Positions 8,569-17,827 are shown, counted from the first letter of the stretch. The stretch is DNA of 64,000 nucleotides from Algiphilus sp. (GCF_023145115.1 NZ_JAGLEJ010000006.1:1-64000), one strand, 5' to 3'. Program-made: numbers and translations. The notes: generated from the sequence alone by a model not told the origin.

Positions 8569-10443
8569 ATGGCCACCACCGCCGAACAGACCCTCGCCGA
8601 GCTCGGCTTCGACCGCTTCCGGCCCGGCCAGAAGGAGGCCATCGACACGCTGCTCGACCGGGGCCGGGCACTGCTGGTGGCGCCCACCGGCGGCGGCAAG
8701 TCGCTGTGCTACCAGGTGCCGGCGCTCATGCTGCCCGGCACCACTCTGGTCATCTCGCCGCTGGTCGCGCTGATGGCGGACCAGGTCGCGGCACTTCGGA
8801 AGCGCGGTGTCGCCGCCACCTACCTGGCCGCGACCCTGGACCCCGACGACATCCAGCGCCGCCTGGCCGGCCTCTGGCGGGGGGAATACCGACTGGTCTA
8901 CATCGCGCCCGAGCGGCTGGCCGCGCCCGGCTTCCGGGAGAACCTCCAGCGACTGCAATGCCCGCTGATCGCGGTCGACGAGGCGCACTGCATCAGCGAG
9001 TGGGGGCACGACTTCCGACCCGAGTACATGCAGATCGGCGACCTCGTGCAGCAGCTGGCGCCGCCGCACGTGCTGGCCTGCACCGCCACCGCCACGCCGG
9101 TGGTGCGCGACGAGATCGTCCACCGCCTCGGTCTGGGACCGGATACGCCGCAGCTGGTGCACGGCTTCGCGCGGCCAAACCTGGCATTGCGCGCGGTCGA
9201 GGTGGGCGCCCAGCGCGACCGCCAGCGGCAGGTCGACACCGCGCTCGGCGAGGCGCTCGGCAGACCCGCGGACAGCCGCGGCGTCGCCATCGTCTACACG
9301 CCGACGCGCAAGCTCGCCGAGACCGAGGCCGGTCGTCTCGCGGGACTGGGCTGGCGCACCCGCGCCTACCACGCCGGCCTGCCCTCCGAGGACCGCCAGC
9401 GTGCCCAGGAGGCCTTCATGGCCGGTGAGCTCGACGCGGTCTGCGCCACCAACGCCTTCGGCATGGGCATCGACCGCGCCGACGTGCGCGCCGTGGTGCA
9501 CTTCGGCCCGCCGGGCTCGATCGAGGCCTACTACCAGGAAGTCGGCCGCGCCGGGCGCGACGGCGAAGACGCCATCGGCGTCATGTGCTGGGCCCAGTCC
9601 GACCTGCCGCAGCGCCGCCGGCTGCTGGAGGCGCCGATGGGCGACGCCGCGCCCGACGGCGAGATCGTCGAGCACAAGTGGAACCTCTTCCTCGAGCTCA
9701 TCCGCTGGGCCGAGGGCGGCAGCTGCCGGCACGACGCCATCCTGCGCTACTTCGGCGACGAGGCCGAGACGCTGTCCGGCTGCGGGCGCTGCGATGTCTG
9801 CACCACCATCGACGCCGGCGGCAGCGACGAGGACACCACGCTGCTGGCGCGCAAGCTGCTGTCCGGCGTCGCGCGTATCAACGGCCGCTTCGGCATGGGC
9901 ATGGCGGTCAAGCTCCTGCACGGCGAGACCGAGGAGCGTCTCGAACGCATGGGGCTGACCGGGGTCAGCACCTTCGGCCTGCTCGCCGAGCACAGCGGCG
10001 ACTGGATCCAGCGCGCCCTCGGCCGCTGCGTCACTGCCGGCTGGGTGCGCTTCTCGGGGGATCGCCATCCGGTGCTGCAGCTCACCGCCGACGGCGAGGC
10101 GGTCATGCGCGGCCAGCAGCCGGCACGGTGGCTGCCGCCGCCCGATGCCGTGACCTCCGGCGGGGGCGGCGGCCGCAGGCGGCACACGGGCGCCGTGCCC
10201 GAAGGCGAGGACGCGCTCGACGCCGCCGCGCTGGAGGCCTTCGAGGCCCTGCGCGCGGCGCGCATGACCATCGCCCAGCGCGAGGGCGTGCCCGCCTACG
10301 TCGTCGCCCACGACCGCACCCTGCGTGCCATCGCCCGCATGCGCCCCGGCACCACCGACGAGCTCGAGAACGTCCCGGGCCTCGGCCCGGCCAAGATCGC
10401 GCGCTACGGCGAGGCGCTGATCGACGCGCTCGCCGGCGCCTGA
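8569..10443 (+). CDS. recQ: ATP-dependent DNA helicase RecQ
   Basis: A 624-residue 3'-5' superfamily 2 helicase used in recombination repair and fork restart. Motif I is APTGGGKS (residues 38-45) and the Walker B DEAH box lies at 137-140, followed by the RecQ signature CISEWGHDFRPEY. The helicase C domain has NAFGMGIDRADVRAVVH and QEVGRAGRDG. The RQC zinc knuckle (CGRCDVC) and a winged helix come next, and an HRDC domain ends the protein (VPGLGPAKIARYG). Start chosen at ATG 8569; an open frame extends upstream but overlaps the divergent oxygenase gene. Confidence 0.97.
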   Translation: MATTAEQTLAELGFDRFRPGQKEAIDTLLDRGRALLVAPTGGGKSLCYQVPALMLPGTTLVISPLVALMADQVAALRKRGVAATYLAATLDPDDIQRRLAGLWRGEYRLVYIAPERLAAPGFRENLQRLQCPLIAVDEAHCISEWGHDFRPEYMQIGDLVQQLAPPHVLACTATATPVVRDEIVHRLGLGPDTPQLVHGFARPNLALRAVEVGAQRDRQRQVDTALGEALGRPADSRGVAIVYTPTRKLAETEAGRLAGLGWRTRAYHAGLPSEDRQRAQEAFMAGELDAVCATNAFGMGIDRADVRAVVHFGPPGSIEAYYQEVGRAGRDGEDAIGVMCWAQSDLPQRRRLLEAPMGDAAPDGEIVEHKWNLFLELIRWAEGGSCRHDAILRYFGDEAETLSGCGRCDVCTTIDAGGSDEDTTLLARKLLSGVARINGRFGMGMAVKLLHGETEERLERMGLTGVSTFGLLAEHSGDWIQRALGRCVTAGWVRFSGDRHPVLQLTADGEAVMRGQQPARWLPPPDAVTSGGGGGRRRHTGAVPEGEDALDAAALEAFEALRAARMTIAQREGVPAYVVAHDRTLRAIARMRPGTTDELENVPGLGPAKIARYGEALIDALAGA

Positions 10444-10455
10444 GCGCGCCGCGTC

Positions 10456-10884
10456 GTGCCCGCCGACCCGCACCCGATCCTGGTCCACTTCGCGCTGGCG
10501 CTGCCGCTGATGGCGAGCGCGCTCTATGCGGTTTCGCTCGGTGTCGCGTCGGCGCGGCCGGCGGCGCACTGGTGCCTGGGCGTGGGCGTGTGCTTCCTGT
10601 GGCTGGCGGTGGGCAGCGGCATGTGGGCGGCGATCCGCGCCGGCGCCGAGGGCGAGGCGCGCGCCGCCATCGCGCTGCACCAATACTGGGGCTGGGCGAC
10701 GGCGGTGCTGTACTCGCTGGCGGTGGCGCTCGTCGCCAGCCTGCGCCGCGTCGGCTGGCCGGTCCTGACGGTGCTGGCACTCGCCGCGGTCGCCGCCGTC
10801 GGCGCCGGCTACCTGGGCGGCGAGAACGTCTACCGGCACGGCATCGGGGTCGCGCCGGAGGCGCTGCGCCCGGCACCGGGTTAG
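10456..10884 (+). CDS. DUF2231-type membrane protein
   Basis: A 142-residue inner-membrane protein with four hydrophobic helices. The N-terminal HPILVHFALALPLMAS and the C-terminal GYLGGENVYRHGIGV are the two conserved ends of the DUF2231 family, whose function is unknown but which has heme-binding-like histidines. It starts at GTG 12 bases after recQ, so it is probably co-transcribed with recQ, although no functional link is evident. Confidence 0.8.
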   Translation: MPADPHPILVHFALALPLMASALYAVSLGVASARPAAHWCLGVGVCFLWLAVGSGMWAAIRAGAEGEARAAIALHQYWGWATAVLYSLAVALVASLRRVGWPVLTVLALAAVAAVGAGYLGGENVYRHGIGVAPEALRPAPG

Positions 10885-10917
10885 GGTCTTCGGCTCCACC
10901 GTCCGCAGCGATCCCGC

Positions 10918-11655
10918 ATGGATTCGAACACATCCGCCCAGCCCTTCCGGCTCGACGACTACGCGCGCGTGGTCTTCTTCACCGGCGCCGGCGTGTCGGC
11001 CGAGTCGGGTGTGCCCACCTATCGCGGCAAGGGGGGCATCTGGGGTGAGTACGACCCCGAGCAGGTGGCCTGCCAGGCCGCCTTCGACCGCGATCCCGGC
11101 TTCGTGCTGGACTTCCACGAGAAGCGCCGCGCGCAGGTGGCCGCGTGCGCGCCCAACGCGGCGCACCGACGCATCTCCGCGTGGCAGCAACGGCATCCGG
11201 GCGTCAGCGTCATCACCCAGAACACCGACGGCCTGCACGAGCTCGCCGGCAGTCACGACGTCATCGAGCTGCACGGCAGTCTCTGGCGCCTGCGCTGCGC
11301 GCGCCACGGCAGCCTTGCCGACCGCAGCGACGGCGCCTATGCGCGCCGCGACTGCGCGCAGTGCGGGACCCGGCTGCGGCCCGACATCACCTGGTTCGGC
11401 GACATGGTGGACACCGACGCCTTCCGGGCCGCCGGCGAGCGGGTGGCGAGCGCCGATCTCTTCGTCTCGGTGGGCACCTCGGGCGTGGTGTGGCCCGCCG
11501 CGGGCTTCGTCGAGCTCGCGCAGCGCAGCGGGGCAACCATGGTCGAGATCAACCCCGAGGCCACCGAGGCTTCGGCGCTGTTCGGCCACTGCGCGCGCAG
11601 CGCGGCGAGCAGCGCGCTGCCGGCAATGTTCCCGCTGCCCGACGACGCGCGTTGA
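10918..11655 (+). CDS. cobB: NAD-dependent protein deacylase (sirtuin)
   Basis: A 245-residue sirtuin that removes acyl groups from lysines using NAD+. Visible motifs are the NAD-binding TGAGVSAESGVPTYRG, TQNTDGLH, the catalytic histidine in IELHGSLW, and the C-terminal VEINPEAT. Zinc ligands include the CAQC pair; the first pair is degenerate (CARH). In the class III acyl-pocket motif, which in E. coli CobB is a Tyr-x-x-Arg pair, the Tyr position reads His (FHEKRR) while the Arg is kept, so its acyl preference may differ. Confidence 0.9.
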   Translation: MDSNTSAQPFRLDDYARVVFFTGAGVSAESGVPTYRGKGGIWGEYDPEQVACQAAFDRDPGFVLDFHEKRRAQVAACAPNAAHRRISAWQQRHPGVSVITQNTDGLHELAGSHDVIELHGSLWRLRCARHGSLADRSDGAYARRDCAQCGTRLRPDITWFGDMVDTDAFRAAGERVASADLFVSVGTSGVVWPAAGFVELAQRSGATMVEINPEATEASALFGHCARSAASSALPAMFPLPDDAR

Positions 11656-11686
11656 CAGCGGCATCGCGCGGCGGGAGCCTGCCGGC

Positions 11687-12157
11687 ATGGCAACCGACAG
11701 AATGCTGCTGGTGGTGGCGCACGCGCCATCGCCGAACACCCGGAAGCTGCTCGACGCAGTGATGCGCGGCGCGGCGCACGAGGATGTCACCAACGTCTCC
11801 GTGCGCCACGTGCCGCCGCTGGAGGCGACGCCCGACGACGTGCTCGCGGCCGACGGCATCCTGCTCGGCACCACCGAGAACCTCGGCTACATGAGCGGCG
11901 CGCTCAAGGACTTCTTCGACCGCATCTACTATCCCTGCCTGGAGCACACCCAGGGCCGCCCGTACGCGTTGTGGGTGCGCGCCGGCAACGACGGCACCGG
12001 CACCTGCCGGGCGGTGGATACCATCGTCACCGGCCTGCGCTGGAAGGCCGTGCAGGAGCCGCTGGTCTGCCGCGGCGAGTTCCGCGAGGACTTCGTCGGC
12101 CAGTGCGAGGAGCTCGGCATGTACCTCGCCGCAGGGCTCGACGCCGACATCTTCTGA
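11687..12157 (+). CDS. flavodoxin / NADPH-dependent FMN reductase family protein
   Basis: A 156-residue single-domain flavoprotein. The N-terminal beta strand and phosphate loop (LLVVAHAPSPNTRKL) and the segment GTTENLGYMSGALKDFFDR match the flavodoxin-like reductase fold that binds FMN. The start ATG has a GGGAG box eight to ten bases upstream. It lies 31 bases after cobB and may share its transcript. The electron donor and acceptor are unknown. Confidence 0.8.
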   Translation: MATDRMLLVVAHAPSPNTRKLLDAVMRGAAHEDVTNVSVRHVPPLEATPDDVLAADGILLGTTENLGYMSGALKDFFDRIYYPCLEHTQGRPYALWVRAGNDGTGTCRAVDTIVTGLRWKAVQEPLVCRGEFREDFVGQCEELGMYLAAGLDADIF

Positions 12158-12204
12158 GCGCGTGTCCACGGGGCCGCAGCCTTCGCTCCCTGCACCGGAA
12201 GTTA

Positions 12205-12305
12205 GGTGCCGGCACCGCCAGGCGGGATTTAGGGGACAGTACACTAATTTCCGTGCGCCGCGCCGGACCAATGCGCGGATGAAGGGAAATTAGCATACTG
12301 TCCCC
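12205..12305. repeat. palindromic dispersed-repeat element (REP/MITE-like)
   Basis: A 21-base inverted repeat has arms at 12232-12252 and 12285-12305, beginning GGGGACAGTA and ending CTAATTTCC, matching at 19 of 21 positions. The loop carries an inner stem CCGCGC/GCGCGG. A perfect 12-base palindrome GGTGCCGGCACC lies just upstream (12205-12216). Both sequence types recall short intergenic repeats found beside RAYT (REP-associated tyrosine) transposase genes in proteobacteria. The arms are much richer in A/T than the flanks. No transposase is present here. Confidence 0.7.
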
Positions 12306-12385
12306 TTATGGACGTGGCGCGCTGTCCCCGCGCCGCGCATCCCCGATCGGCGCTCTTCTGTTCCCCGGGTAGCGCCGAAACCGCG

Positions 12386-12838
12386 TCAAGGCATGGCGCC
12401 GTCCGGCGGCACCCGGTGCAGCAGTGGCAGCGCGCGCTCGGCCTGCTCGGCGCTGGCCAGTCGCAGCCCGCCCTCGCGCAGATCTATGCCGGTGGAGACG
12501 AAGGCCTCGACGTAGGCCGTCTGGCCGGCCGCGACATCGACCGACACCGGCGCCACCGGCGAGCCGCGCACGACCAGCCGGTGCGTGCCGGGTTCGACCA
12601 GCAGCACGCGATAGGTGGATGGCGCCACGGGGCCGCGCTCGGCCGCGTTGACGGCGAGCTCGGGGCGGATAGCGCTGAGCCCGAGCGCGCCGCACCGGCG
12701 GTACACCACGATGCGACCGGAATCGGCGGGCGCTGCTTCCAGTGCCGGTGCGGCGGCCTGCCGCGCCGGTGTGCCCGCGCAGCCGGCGGCGAGCAGCGAA
12801 GCCGCGAGCAGCGCGGCGGGAAGGCAATGGTGGGGCAT
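12386..12838 (-). CDS. lipoprotein, DUF2846-like
   Basis: A 150-residue predicted lipoprotein. The signal peptide ends in the lipobox LLAAG-Cys (about residue 19). The mature part has a beta-rich segment GRIVVYRRCGALGLSAIRP and a later EPGTHRLVV, the pattern of DUF2846 periplasmic domains of unknown function. The ATG at 12836-12838 is preceded by GAGGAGA; a longer upstream frame would put a charged tail before the signal peptide. Confidence 0.7.
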   Translation of the reverse strand: MPHHCLPAALLAASLLAAGCAGTPARQAAAPALEAAPADSGRIVVYRRCGALGLSAIRPELAVNAAERGPVAPSTYRVLLVEPGTHRLVVRGSPVAPVSVDVAAGQTAYVEAFVSTGIDLREGGLRLASAEQAERALPLLHRVPPDGAMP

Positions 12839-12909
12839 GGACGGTCTCCTCGTGTGCGTGCCTCCCCGTCTTCTACGTCCGGAACCGGCTGCCGGACGCA
12901 CCCCACCGG

Positions 12910-15033
12910 TCAGCGCAGCGCGTAGGCGGCCCGCACCAGCCGACGCAGCCGACCCGGAGCATCGTCACCGTCCAGCCCGAGATGCCGCAGCGCAAAGGCG
13001 ACGCGGGCATCGTCGGCGGGCGCCGGACGCAGCAGCGCGCGCAGCAGGCGCAGGCGCCCGCCCCAGCTGCCGGCGGCCTTCTGCAACCCCTTGAGGCGGC
13101 CGGCGAGCGCGATCTCGTCGTCGCGGAGATCGGAGCCGAAGGGCAGATCGGGCAGATGCCCGGCGGCACGCGCCGGCCGCAGCGCCTCGCCAATGCACGC
13201 CGGCGTGTTGCCGCGGGCGTGCTCGGGAATGCGGTAGTCCGCCGGCAGCTTGCCGGCGCGCTGCGCGGCCGCCACCAGGTCCGGCTGACAGCGGCTGTCG
13301 GCGATGGCTAGCAGCGCCTCGATGCACTCGCGGTCGGTGCGCCCGCGCAGATCCGCGACGCCGTACTCGGTGACCACCAGATCGCGCATGTGGCGAGGCA
13401 CGGTGTTGTGCGGGTACTCCCAGACGATGTTCGACTCCGGGGCGCTGCCGCGCGCGGCGCGCAGGCACAGCACCGAGCGTCCCTCGGGCAGCTGATGCGC
13501 CATCGACACGAAGTCGAACTGGCCGCCGACGCCGGACACCACCTGCCCGTCGGCCAGCTGGTCGGACACTGCCGCGCCCAGCAGGGTCACCTTCATGGTG
13601 ATGTTGATGAAGCGCGGATGCCGGCGCTGCAGGCGCTCGAGCCGGTAGTCGGTGTAGATGCGGTTGACCTCGGCCACCGAGGTCATGCCGATGCGCGAAC
13701 GGCCCGCCTCGTCGAGCTCGTGGAGCCGCCGATAGAAGTCGCCCGGGCCGATGAAGAATGCGCCGTGCATGCACACACCGCCGCGCAGGCCGGGACCGGC
13801 GGCGCCGGCATCGAGGGCGCGGCGGACGTCCGGATCGGCGAGATCGTTGGCCAGACGAGTGCCGTCGGGCAGGCGCAGGTGCTGGCCGTCGCGTGCCAGG
13901 TCGGGATGCGCGAGCCCGTGGCGCTGCATGGCCGCGAGCAGGCCGCGGCTGATGCGCGGCAGGCCGTCGCGGCGGTGCAGGCGCTCGAACAGCGGTTCGC
14001 TGTCGTCGTTCAGCAGGCCGGCACCGGCCCAGCGCTGGATGTCGATGTCGTCGTAGACCGCGCGCCGCACGATGCCGGCCTCGAACAGGCTGAACAGCGG
14101 GTTCGAGATCAGCTCGCTGGCGACGTAGAGGCCCTGCCCGAAGGTGTCCGTACCGCCGATGTCCTCGGCCCCGGCCGTGCCTTGGAGCGCCGCCAGCGCG
14201 TCGGTGTAGGCGGCGTTGTCGGATTGACGCAAACGCAGCGCGTGGCAGCAGGCGTCGCCGAGGCTGCCGATGCCGACCTGCAGGGTGCCGCCGTCGCGCA
14301 CCAGTGCCGATGCGCGCAGGCCGATGGCCCAGGCGGCATCGTCCACCGGCTCGTGCGGCACCGCGAAGGGGGCGAAGCCGGGACCGCCGTCGTCGACGAC
14401 GGCGTCGAAGGCGTCCTCGTCGATCTCGGCGTCGTTGCCCATCCACGGCATGCCGCGGTTGACCTGCGCCACCGCCATCCAGGGCCGCTCCAGCTGCCGC
14501 ATCAGCGGCAGGATCTCGAGGGTCACATCGGGATTGGACGACAGGCTGTAGCGCGGCCCGTCGTCGCCCTCGCGCACGCTGACCGACTGCATCAGGAGAT
14601 TGGCGCCGCGCGCGATCATGTCGCGCGCCACATGGGTGTAGTTGCTGCTGATGTAGTCCTGCTGACCGCGCGCGTGGCCGAGGCGCGCACCGGAGGCGAC
14701 GTAGAACTCGATGACGCGCACGTTGTCCGGCAGGCGGCCGGCCTCATGGTCGGCCAGCCAGCGCATGGCCGGCACCTCGCCCCAGACGCGCTTGCGGATC
14801 GGCGCCAGGAAGCGGCGCTCCAGCTCGCTGGTGCCCTCGGGCGGGTTCAGCGACAGTGCGGTGATGATGTCGAGCGAGATGCCCGGATCGGCGCAGGCAC
14901 GCGCGTAGAGCGCATCGAGCAGCGTGTTGGGCTTGCCGATGCCGAGCGGCGTGCCGAGCACGATGCGGCTGCCGAGGCGCTCGACGATCGCGTCGACGCA
15001 GTCGTCGACCTGGCTGAAGCGGCGCGTGGGCAT
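12910..15033 (-). CDS. acetyl-CoA hydrolase/transferase family protein
   Basis: A 707-residue CoA-transferase of the acetyl-CoA hydrolase/4-hydroxybutyrate CoA-transferase superfamily, in the long form found in gammaproteobacteria. The C-terminal domain carries VVSGVGGQFDFVSMAHQL and VVTEYGVADLRGRT, both family hallmarks. It would move CoA between an acyl-CoA and acetate-type acids or hydrolyse acyl-CoA; the substrate is not predictable. The ATG at 15031-15033 was chosen because the longer frame would run into pdxH. It is divergent from pdxH over 76 bases. Confidence 0.85.
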   Translation of the reverse strand: MPTRRFSQVDDCVDAIVERLGSRIVLGTPLGIGKPNTLLDALYARACADPGISLDIITALSLNPPEGTSELERRFLAPIRKRVWGEVPAMRWLADHEAGRLPDNVRVIEFYVASGARLGHARGQQDYISSNYTHVARDMIARGANLLMQSVSVREGDDGPRYSLSSNPDVTLEILPLMRQLERPWMAVAQVNRGMPWMGNDAEIDEDAFDAVVDDGGPGFAPFAVPHEPVDDAAWAIGLRASALVRDGGTLQVGIGSLGDACCHALRLRQSDNAAYTDALAALQGTAGAEDIGGTDTFGQGLYVASELISNPLFSLFEAGIVRRAVYDDIDIQRWAGAGLLNDDSEPLFERLHRRDGLPRISRGLLAAMQRHGLAHPDLARDGQHLRLPDGTRLANDLADPDVRRALDAGAAGPGLRGGVCMHGAFFIGPGDFYRRLHELDEAGRSRIGMTSVAEVNRIYTDYRLERLQRRHPRFINITMKVTLLGAAVSDQLADGQVVSGVGGQFDFVSMAHQLPEGRSVLCLRAARGSAPESNIVWEYPHNTVPRHMRDLVVTEYGVADLRGRTDRECIEALLAIADSRCQPDLVAAAQRAGKLPADYRIPEHARGNTPACIGEALRPARAAGHLPDLPFGSDLRDDEIALAGRLKGLQKAAGSWGGRLRLLRALLRPAPADDARVAFALRHLGLDGDDAPGRLRRLVRAAYALR

Positions 15034-15109
15034 GCGGGACTCGCTGGACGGGCAGTGTCGCGCCCAGTGTAGCGGCCTAGAATGCGTGTCCGGCCCTATT
15101 CCCGTGACG

Positions 15110-15733
15110 ATGAGCCAGTACACCCGCAACCCGCCCCTCACCCGCGCCGAGCTCGATGCCGACCCCATGCGTCAGCTCGAGCGCTGGATCGCCGATGCCC
15201 GCGACGCCGGCATGATCGAGCCCACCGCCATGACCCTGGCCACGGCCACCCCCGAGGGCCGGCCGGCAGCGCGCATCGTGCTCTTCAAGGGCCTGGACGA
15301 CGGCCAGCCCACCTTCTTCACCAACATGGCCTCGCGCAAGGGTCGCGCGCTGGCCGACAACCCCTTCGCGGCGCTGGTGTTCTGGTGGGACCGGCTGGAG
15401 CGTCAGGTGCGTGTCGAGGGACGCGTAACCCCCTTGCCGCGCGCCACCAACGAGGCCTATTTCGCGAAGCGGCCGCGCGTCTCGCAGGTCGCCGCGGCGG
15501 TGTCGGCGCAGTCCGAGCGCATCGCCTCGCGCGACGATCTCGACGCGCGCATGGCCGAGGCCGAAGCGCGCTTCGGCGACGAGCCGGTGCCGTGCCCGGA
15601 GCACTGGGGCGGCTACCGGCTGGCGCCGGACCTGGTCGAGTTCTGGCAGGGACGACTGGGCCGCGCGCACGACCGGCTGCAGTACGAGGCGGCAGCCGGC
15701 GGCGGCTGGGAGATCGTCCGGCTTCAGCCCTGA
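15110..15733 (+). CDS. pdxH: pyridoxamine 5'-phosphate oxidase
   Basis: A 207-residue FMN enzyme that oxidises pyridoxamine or pyridoxine 5'-phosphate to pyridoxal 5'-phosphate, the last step of vitamin B6 synthesis and salvage. Typical features are ARIVLFKGLDD, NPFAALVFWWDRLERQVRVE, the RPRVSQVAAAVSAQS flavin segment and the C-terminal EFWQGRLGRAHDRLQY. A TAGAAT -10-like box lies 27 bases before the ATG. Confidence 0.96.
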   Translation: MSQYTRNPPLTRAELDADPMRQLERWIADARDAGMIEPTAMTLATATPEGRPAARIVLFKGLDDGQPTFFTNMASRKGRALADNPFAALVFWWDRLERQVRVEGRVTPLPRATNEAYFAKRPRVSQVAAAVSAQSERIASRDDLDARMAEAEARFGDEPVPCPEHWGGYRLAPDLVEFWQGRLGRAHDRLQYEAAAGGGWEIVRLQP

Positions 15734-15753
15734 AGCGGGACGCCGGCGCGATC

Positions 15754-17745
15754 TCAGAAGCCGGCAGCCAGGCGCAGCATGAGCTGTTCGAGCGGCATCG
15801 CCTTGCCGTGCAGATAGCCCTGCTGGATCGGGCAGCCGAGCTCGACGAGGCGGTTGCACTGCGCCTCGGTCTCGACCCCCTCGACCACGACCTCGAGCTT
15901 GAGGACCTGGGCGAGCGCGGTGGTCGCCGCCACGATCTCGCGCGAGCGCTCGTCGTCGAGCAGCGCGCTGATGAAGACGCGGTCGATCTTGATGCCGTCG
16001 ATGGGCAGCTCGACGAGATGCGACAGCGACGAAAAGCCGGTACCGAAGTCGTCCAGCGTCACGCGCACGCCGCGCTCGCGCGCGCCCTGCAGCCGCGGGA
16101 CGAGCTGGTCGAGCCCGCGCAGCGCCGCGCGCTCGGTGATCTCCAGCGTCAGCGACGCCGGCGGCAGCCCGCTCTCGATGAAGATGCGCGTCAGCCGCGC
16201 CAGATGCTCATCGCGCAGCTCGGGCGCCGAGAGATTGAAGGCCATGCCGATGTCGTGCCCGGCCGCGCGCATCTGCCCGAGCACCTCGCAGGCGTAGGTA
16301 AAGCAGCGCTCCGACGCCGGCAGCAGCAGATCGGGCGAACCGAGCAGGCGTTCCATCATCTCGCCCGGCACCGGATAGACCTCGCCGTCGTCGCCGCGCA
16401 TGCGCATCAGCGCCTCGACATGGGCAATGCGCCCGAAGGAATCCGAGACGTCGACGATGGGCATGAACCAGAGCTCGAGGTTGTCGCTCTCCAGCGTCTG
16501 CCGCAGCGTCTCGTGATGCGCGAGATGGCGACGCAGCACGCCGTGGTCGGCGGCGCGGGCGCGCTCGATGGTGCCGGGGCCGCGCACGGTGGCATTGTCC
16601 AGCGCGGTGGTGGCCTGACCGATGACCGCGTCGACGGTGTCGCCGTGCGCCGGGAACAGCGCGATAGCCGCCACCAGCTCCGGACGCGCCAGCACCTCCT
16701 CGCGCGTGCCGCGCTCGCTCTCCGCGCTCATCAGGCCGCTGACGACGTCGGCGAGGGCGGCTTCGGCCCCCTCGCGGCCGCTGGGTACCAGCAGGATCAG
16801 GGTGTCCTCGGCGTAGGTGGCAACGATGTCGGCGAAGGATTCGGCGGCATCCCGCACCTCGTGCGCATAGCGGTAGAGGACGGCATTGGCGTGCGCCTCG
16901 CCGTAGACCGCGCGGATGCCGCCGAGATTGATGACGCGCAGCAGGAGCAGCGCACCGCTCTTGCCGTCGCGCACCCATTCGGACAGGCACTGCCGCGCGG
17001 CGCGTCGGTTGGGCAGTCCGGTAGCCTCGTCCAGGTTGAGCAGCTCGGACAACCGGTGATCGCGCTCGGCGATGCCGTCGAGCGCGCGGCCGATGACGCG
17101 CAGCTCGCGCCGGGCGCCCGCCGTCAGCACACCGTGATCGGGCAGGCCGGCCGCCAACCGCTCGGCACGACCGGCCAGCGCCGCGAGCGGCCGCAGGAGC
17201 TGCCGGCGCAGCGACCACGCGGCCCAACCCTGCAGCAGCAGGAAGGCGGCTAGGAAGACCGCGATGCCCCATCCCATGCGCTGGCGTGCAGTCGCCACCA
17301 TGCCGTCGATCGCGATCAGCGCCGATGAAGCCTGCGCCACGGCGGCGGCGGTTGCGGCCTCCAGCTCCGGCGTCGCGGCACCGTCGTCCCGCCAGCGGTC
17401 GCGCAGGTCCCGCAGCTCCGGCAGCAGTGCCGCCGTGGCAGCGGTGGCAGCCGTTTCGGACTCAGCGGCGGGCACGACATCGCGCAGTCGCGCGTTCAGG
17501 GCGTCGCGCAGCGACAGCAGCTCCTGCTGCGCGTGCAGGCGCTCGGAGACCAGTTCCAGCTGCCAGATTTCCCAGAAGCCGAAGCAGGCCAGCAGAAGGA
17601 TGTTGAGCAGCAGCAGAAGCCGCAGATCGGAGCGCAGCGACGAGCGCGCCGGCGCGCTGCCCGGAGATCGGTCCTCGGTCTCGAGCGCGGACGCATATCC
17701 ATCCGGTCCCTTCGCGGTGGCGCGTTCGTGCGAGCGCAAGGTCAT
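15754..17745 (-). CDS. membrane GGDEF-EAL protein with degenerate GGDEF, likely c-di-GMP phosphodiesterase
   Basis: A 663-residue protein. Membrane helices at about 41-58 and 158-178 enclose a periplasmic helical sensor, and a HAMP-like linker follows. The GGDEF domain (about 240-400) is degenerate: the active-site motif reads YAEDT at 311-315. The EAL domain keeps the key residues EAL (444-446), FNLS, LEITE (534-538), DDFGTG (565-570), IKID and EGVE, so hydrolysis of cyclic-di-GMP is expected. It is convergent with pdxH and divergent from the M48 gene. Confidence 0.92.
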   Translation of the reverse strand: MTLRSHERATAKGPDGYASALETEDRSPGSAPARSSLRSDLRLLLLLNILLLACFGFWEIWQLELVSERLHAQQELLSLRDALNARLRDVVPAAESETAATAATAALLPELRDLRDRWRDDGAATPELEAATAAAVAQASSALIAIDGMVATARQRMGWGIAVFLAAFLLLQGWAAWSLRRQLLRPLAALAGRAERLAAGLPDHGVLTAGARRELRVIGRALDGIAERDHRLSELLNLDEATGLPNRRAARQCLSEWVRDGKSGALLLLRVINLGGIRAVYGEAHANAVLYRYAHEVRDAAESFADIVATYAEDTLILLVPSGREGAEAALADVVSGLMSAESERGTREEVLARPELVAAIALFPAHGDTVDAVIGQATTALDNATVRGPGTIERARAADHGVLRRHLAHHETLRQTLESDNLELWFMPIVDVSDSFGRIAHVEALMRMRGDDGEVYPVPGEMMERLLGSPDLLLPASERCFTYACEVLGQMRAAGHDIGMAFNLSAPELRDEHLARLTRIFIESGLPPASLTLEITERAALRGLDQLVPRLQGARERGVRVTLDDFGTGFSSLSHLVELPIDGIKIDRVFISALLDDERSREIVAATTALAQVLKLEVVVEGVETEAQCNRLVELGCPIQQGYLHGKAMPLEQLMLRLAAGF

Positions 17746-17827
17746 CCCACCATTCGATATTCATGCGGGCGACAGCCCGGCCGGGGTTATATTGGCACAG
17801 CCCATCCGTCAGCAGGCTCGACGAATC

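Noticed and set aside
7777..11874. A 1365-codon open frame on the minus strand
   Set aside because: It is antisense to recQ, the DUF2231 gene and the sirtuin and is rich in Arg/Ala/His/Gly, as expected for non-coding frames in high-GC DNA. The 5' genes on this strand are explained by the oxygenase reading in another frame.
15718..15736. A hairpin at the end of pdxH (GCTTCA...TGAAGC)
   Set aside because: The stem has no T-run and overlaps the stop codon; too weak for a terminator call.
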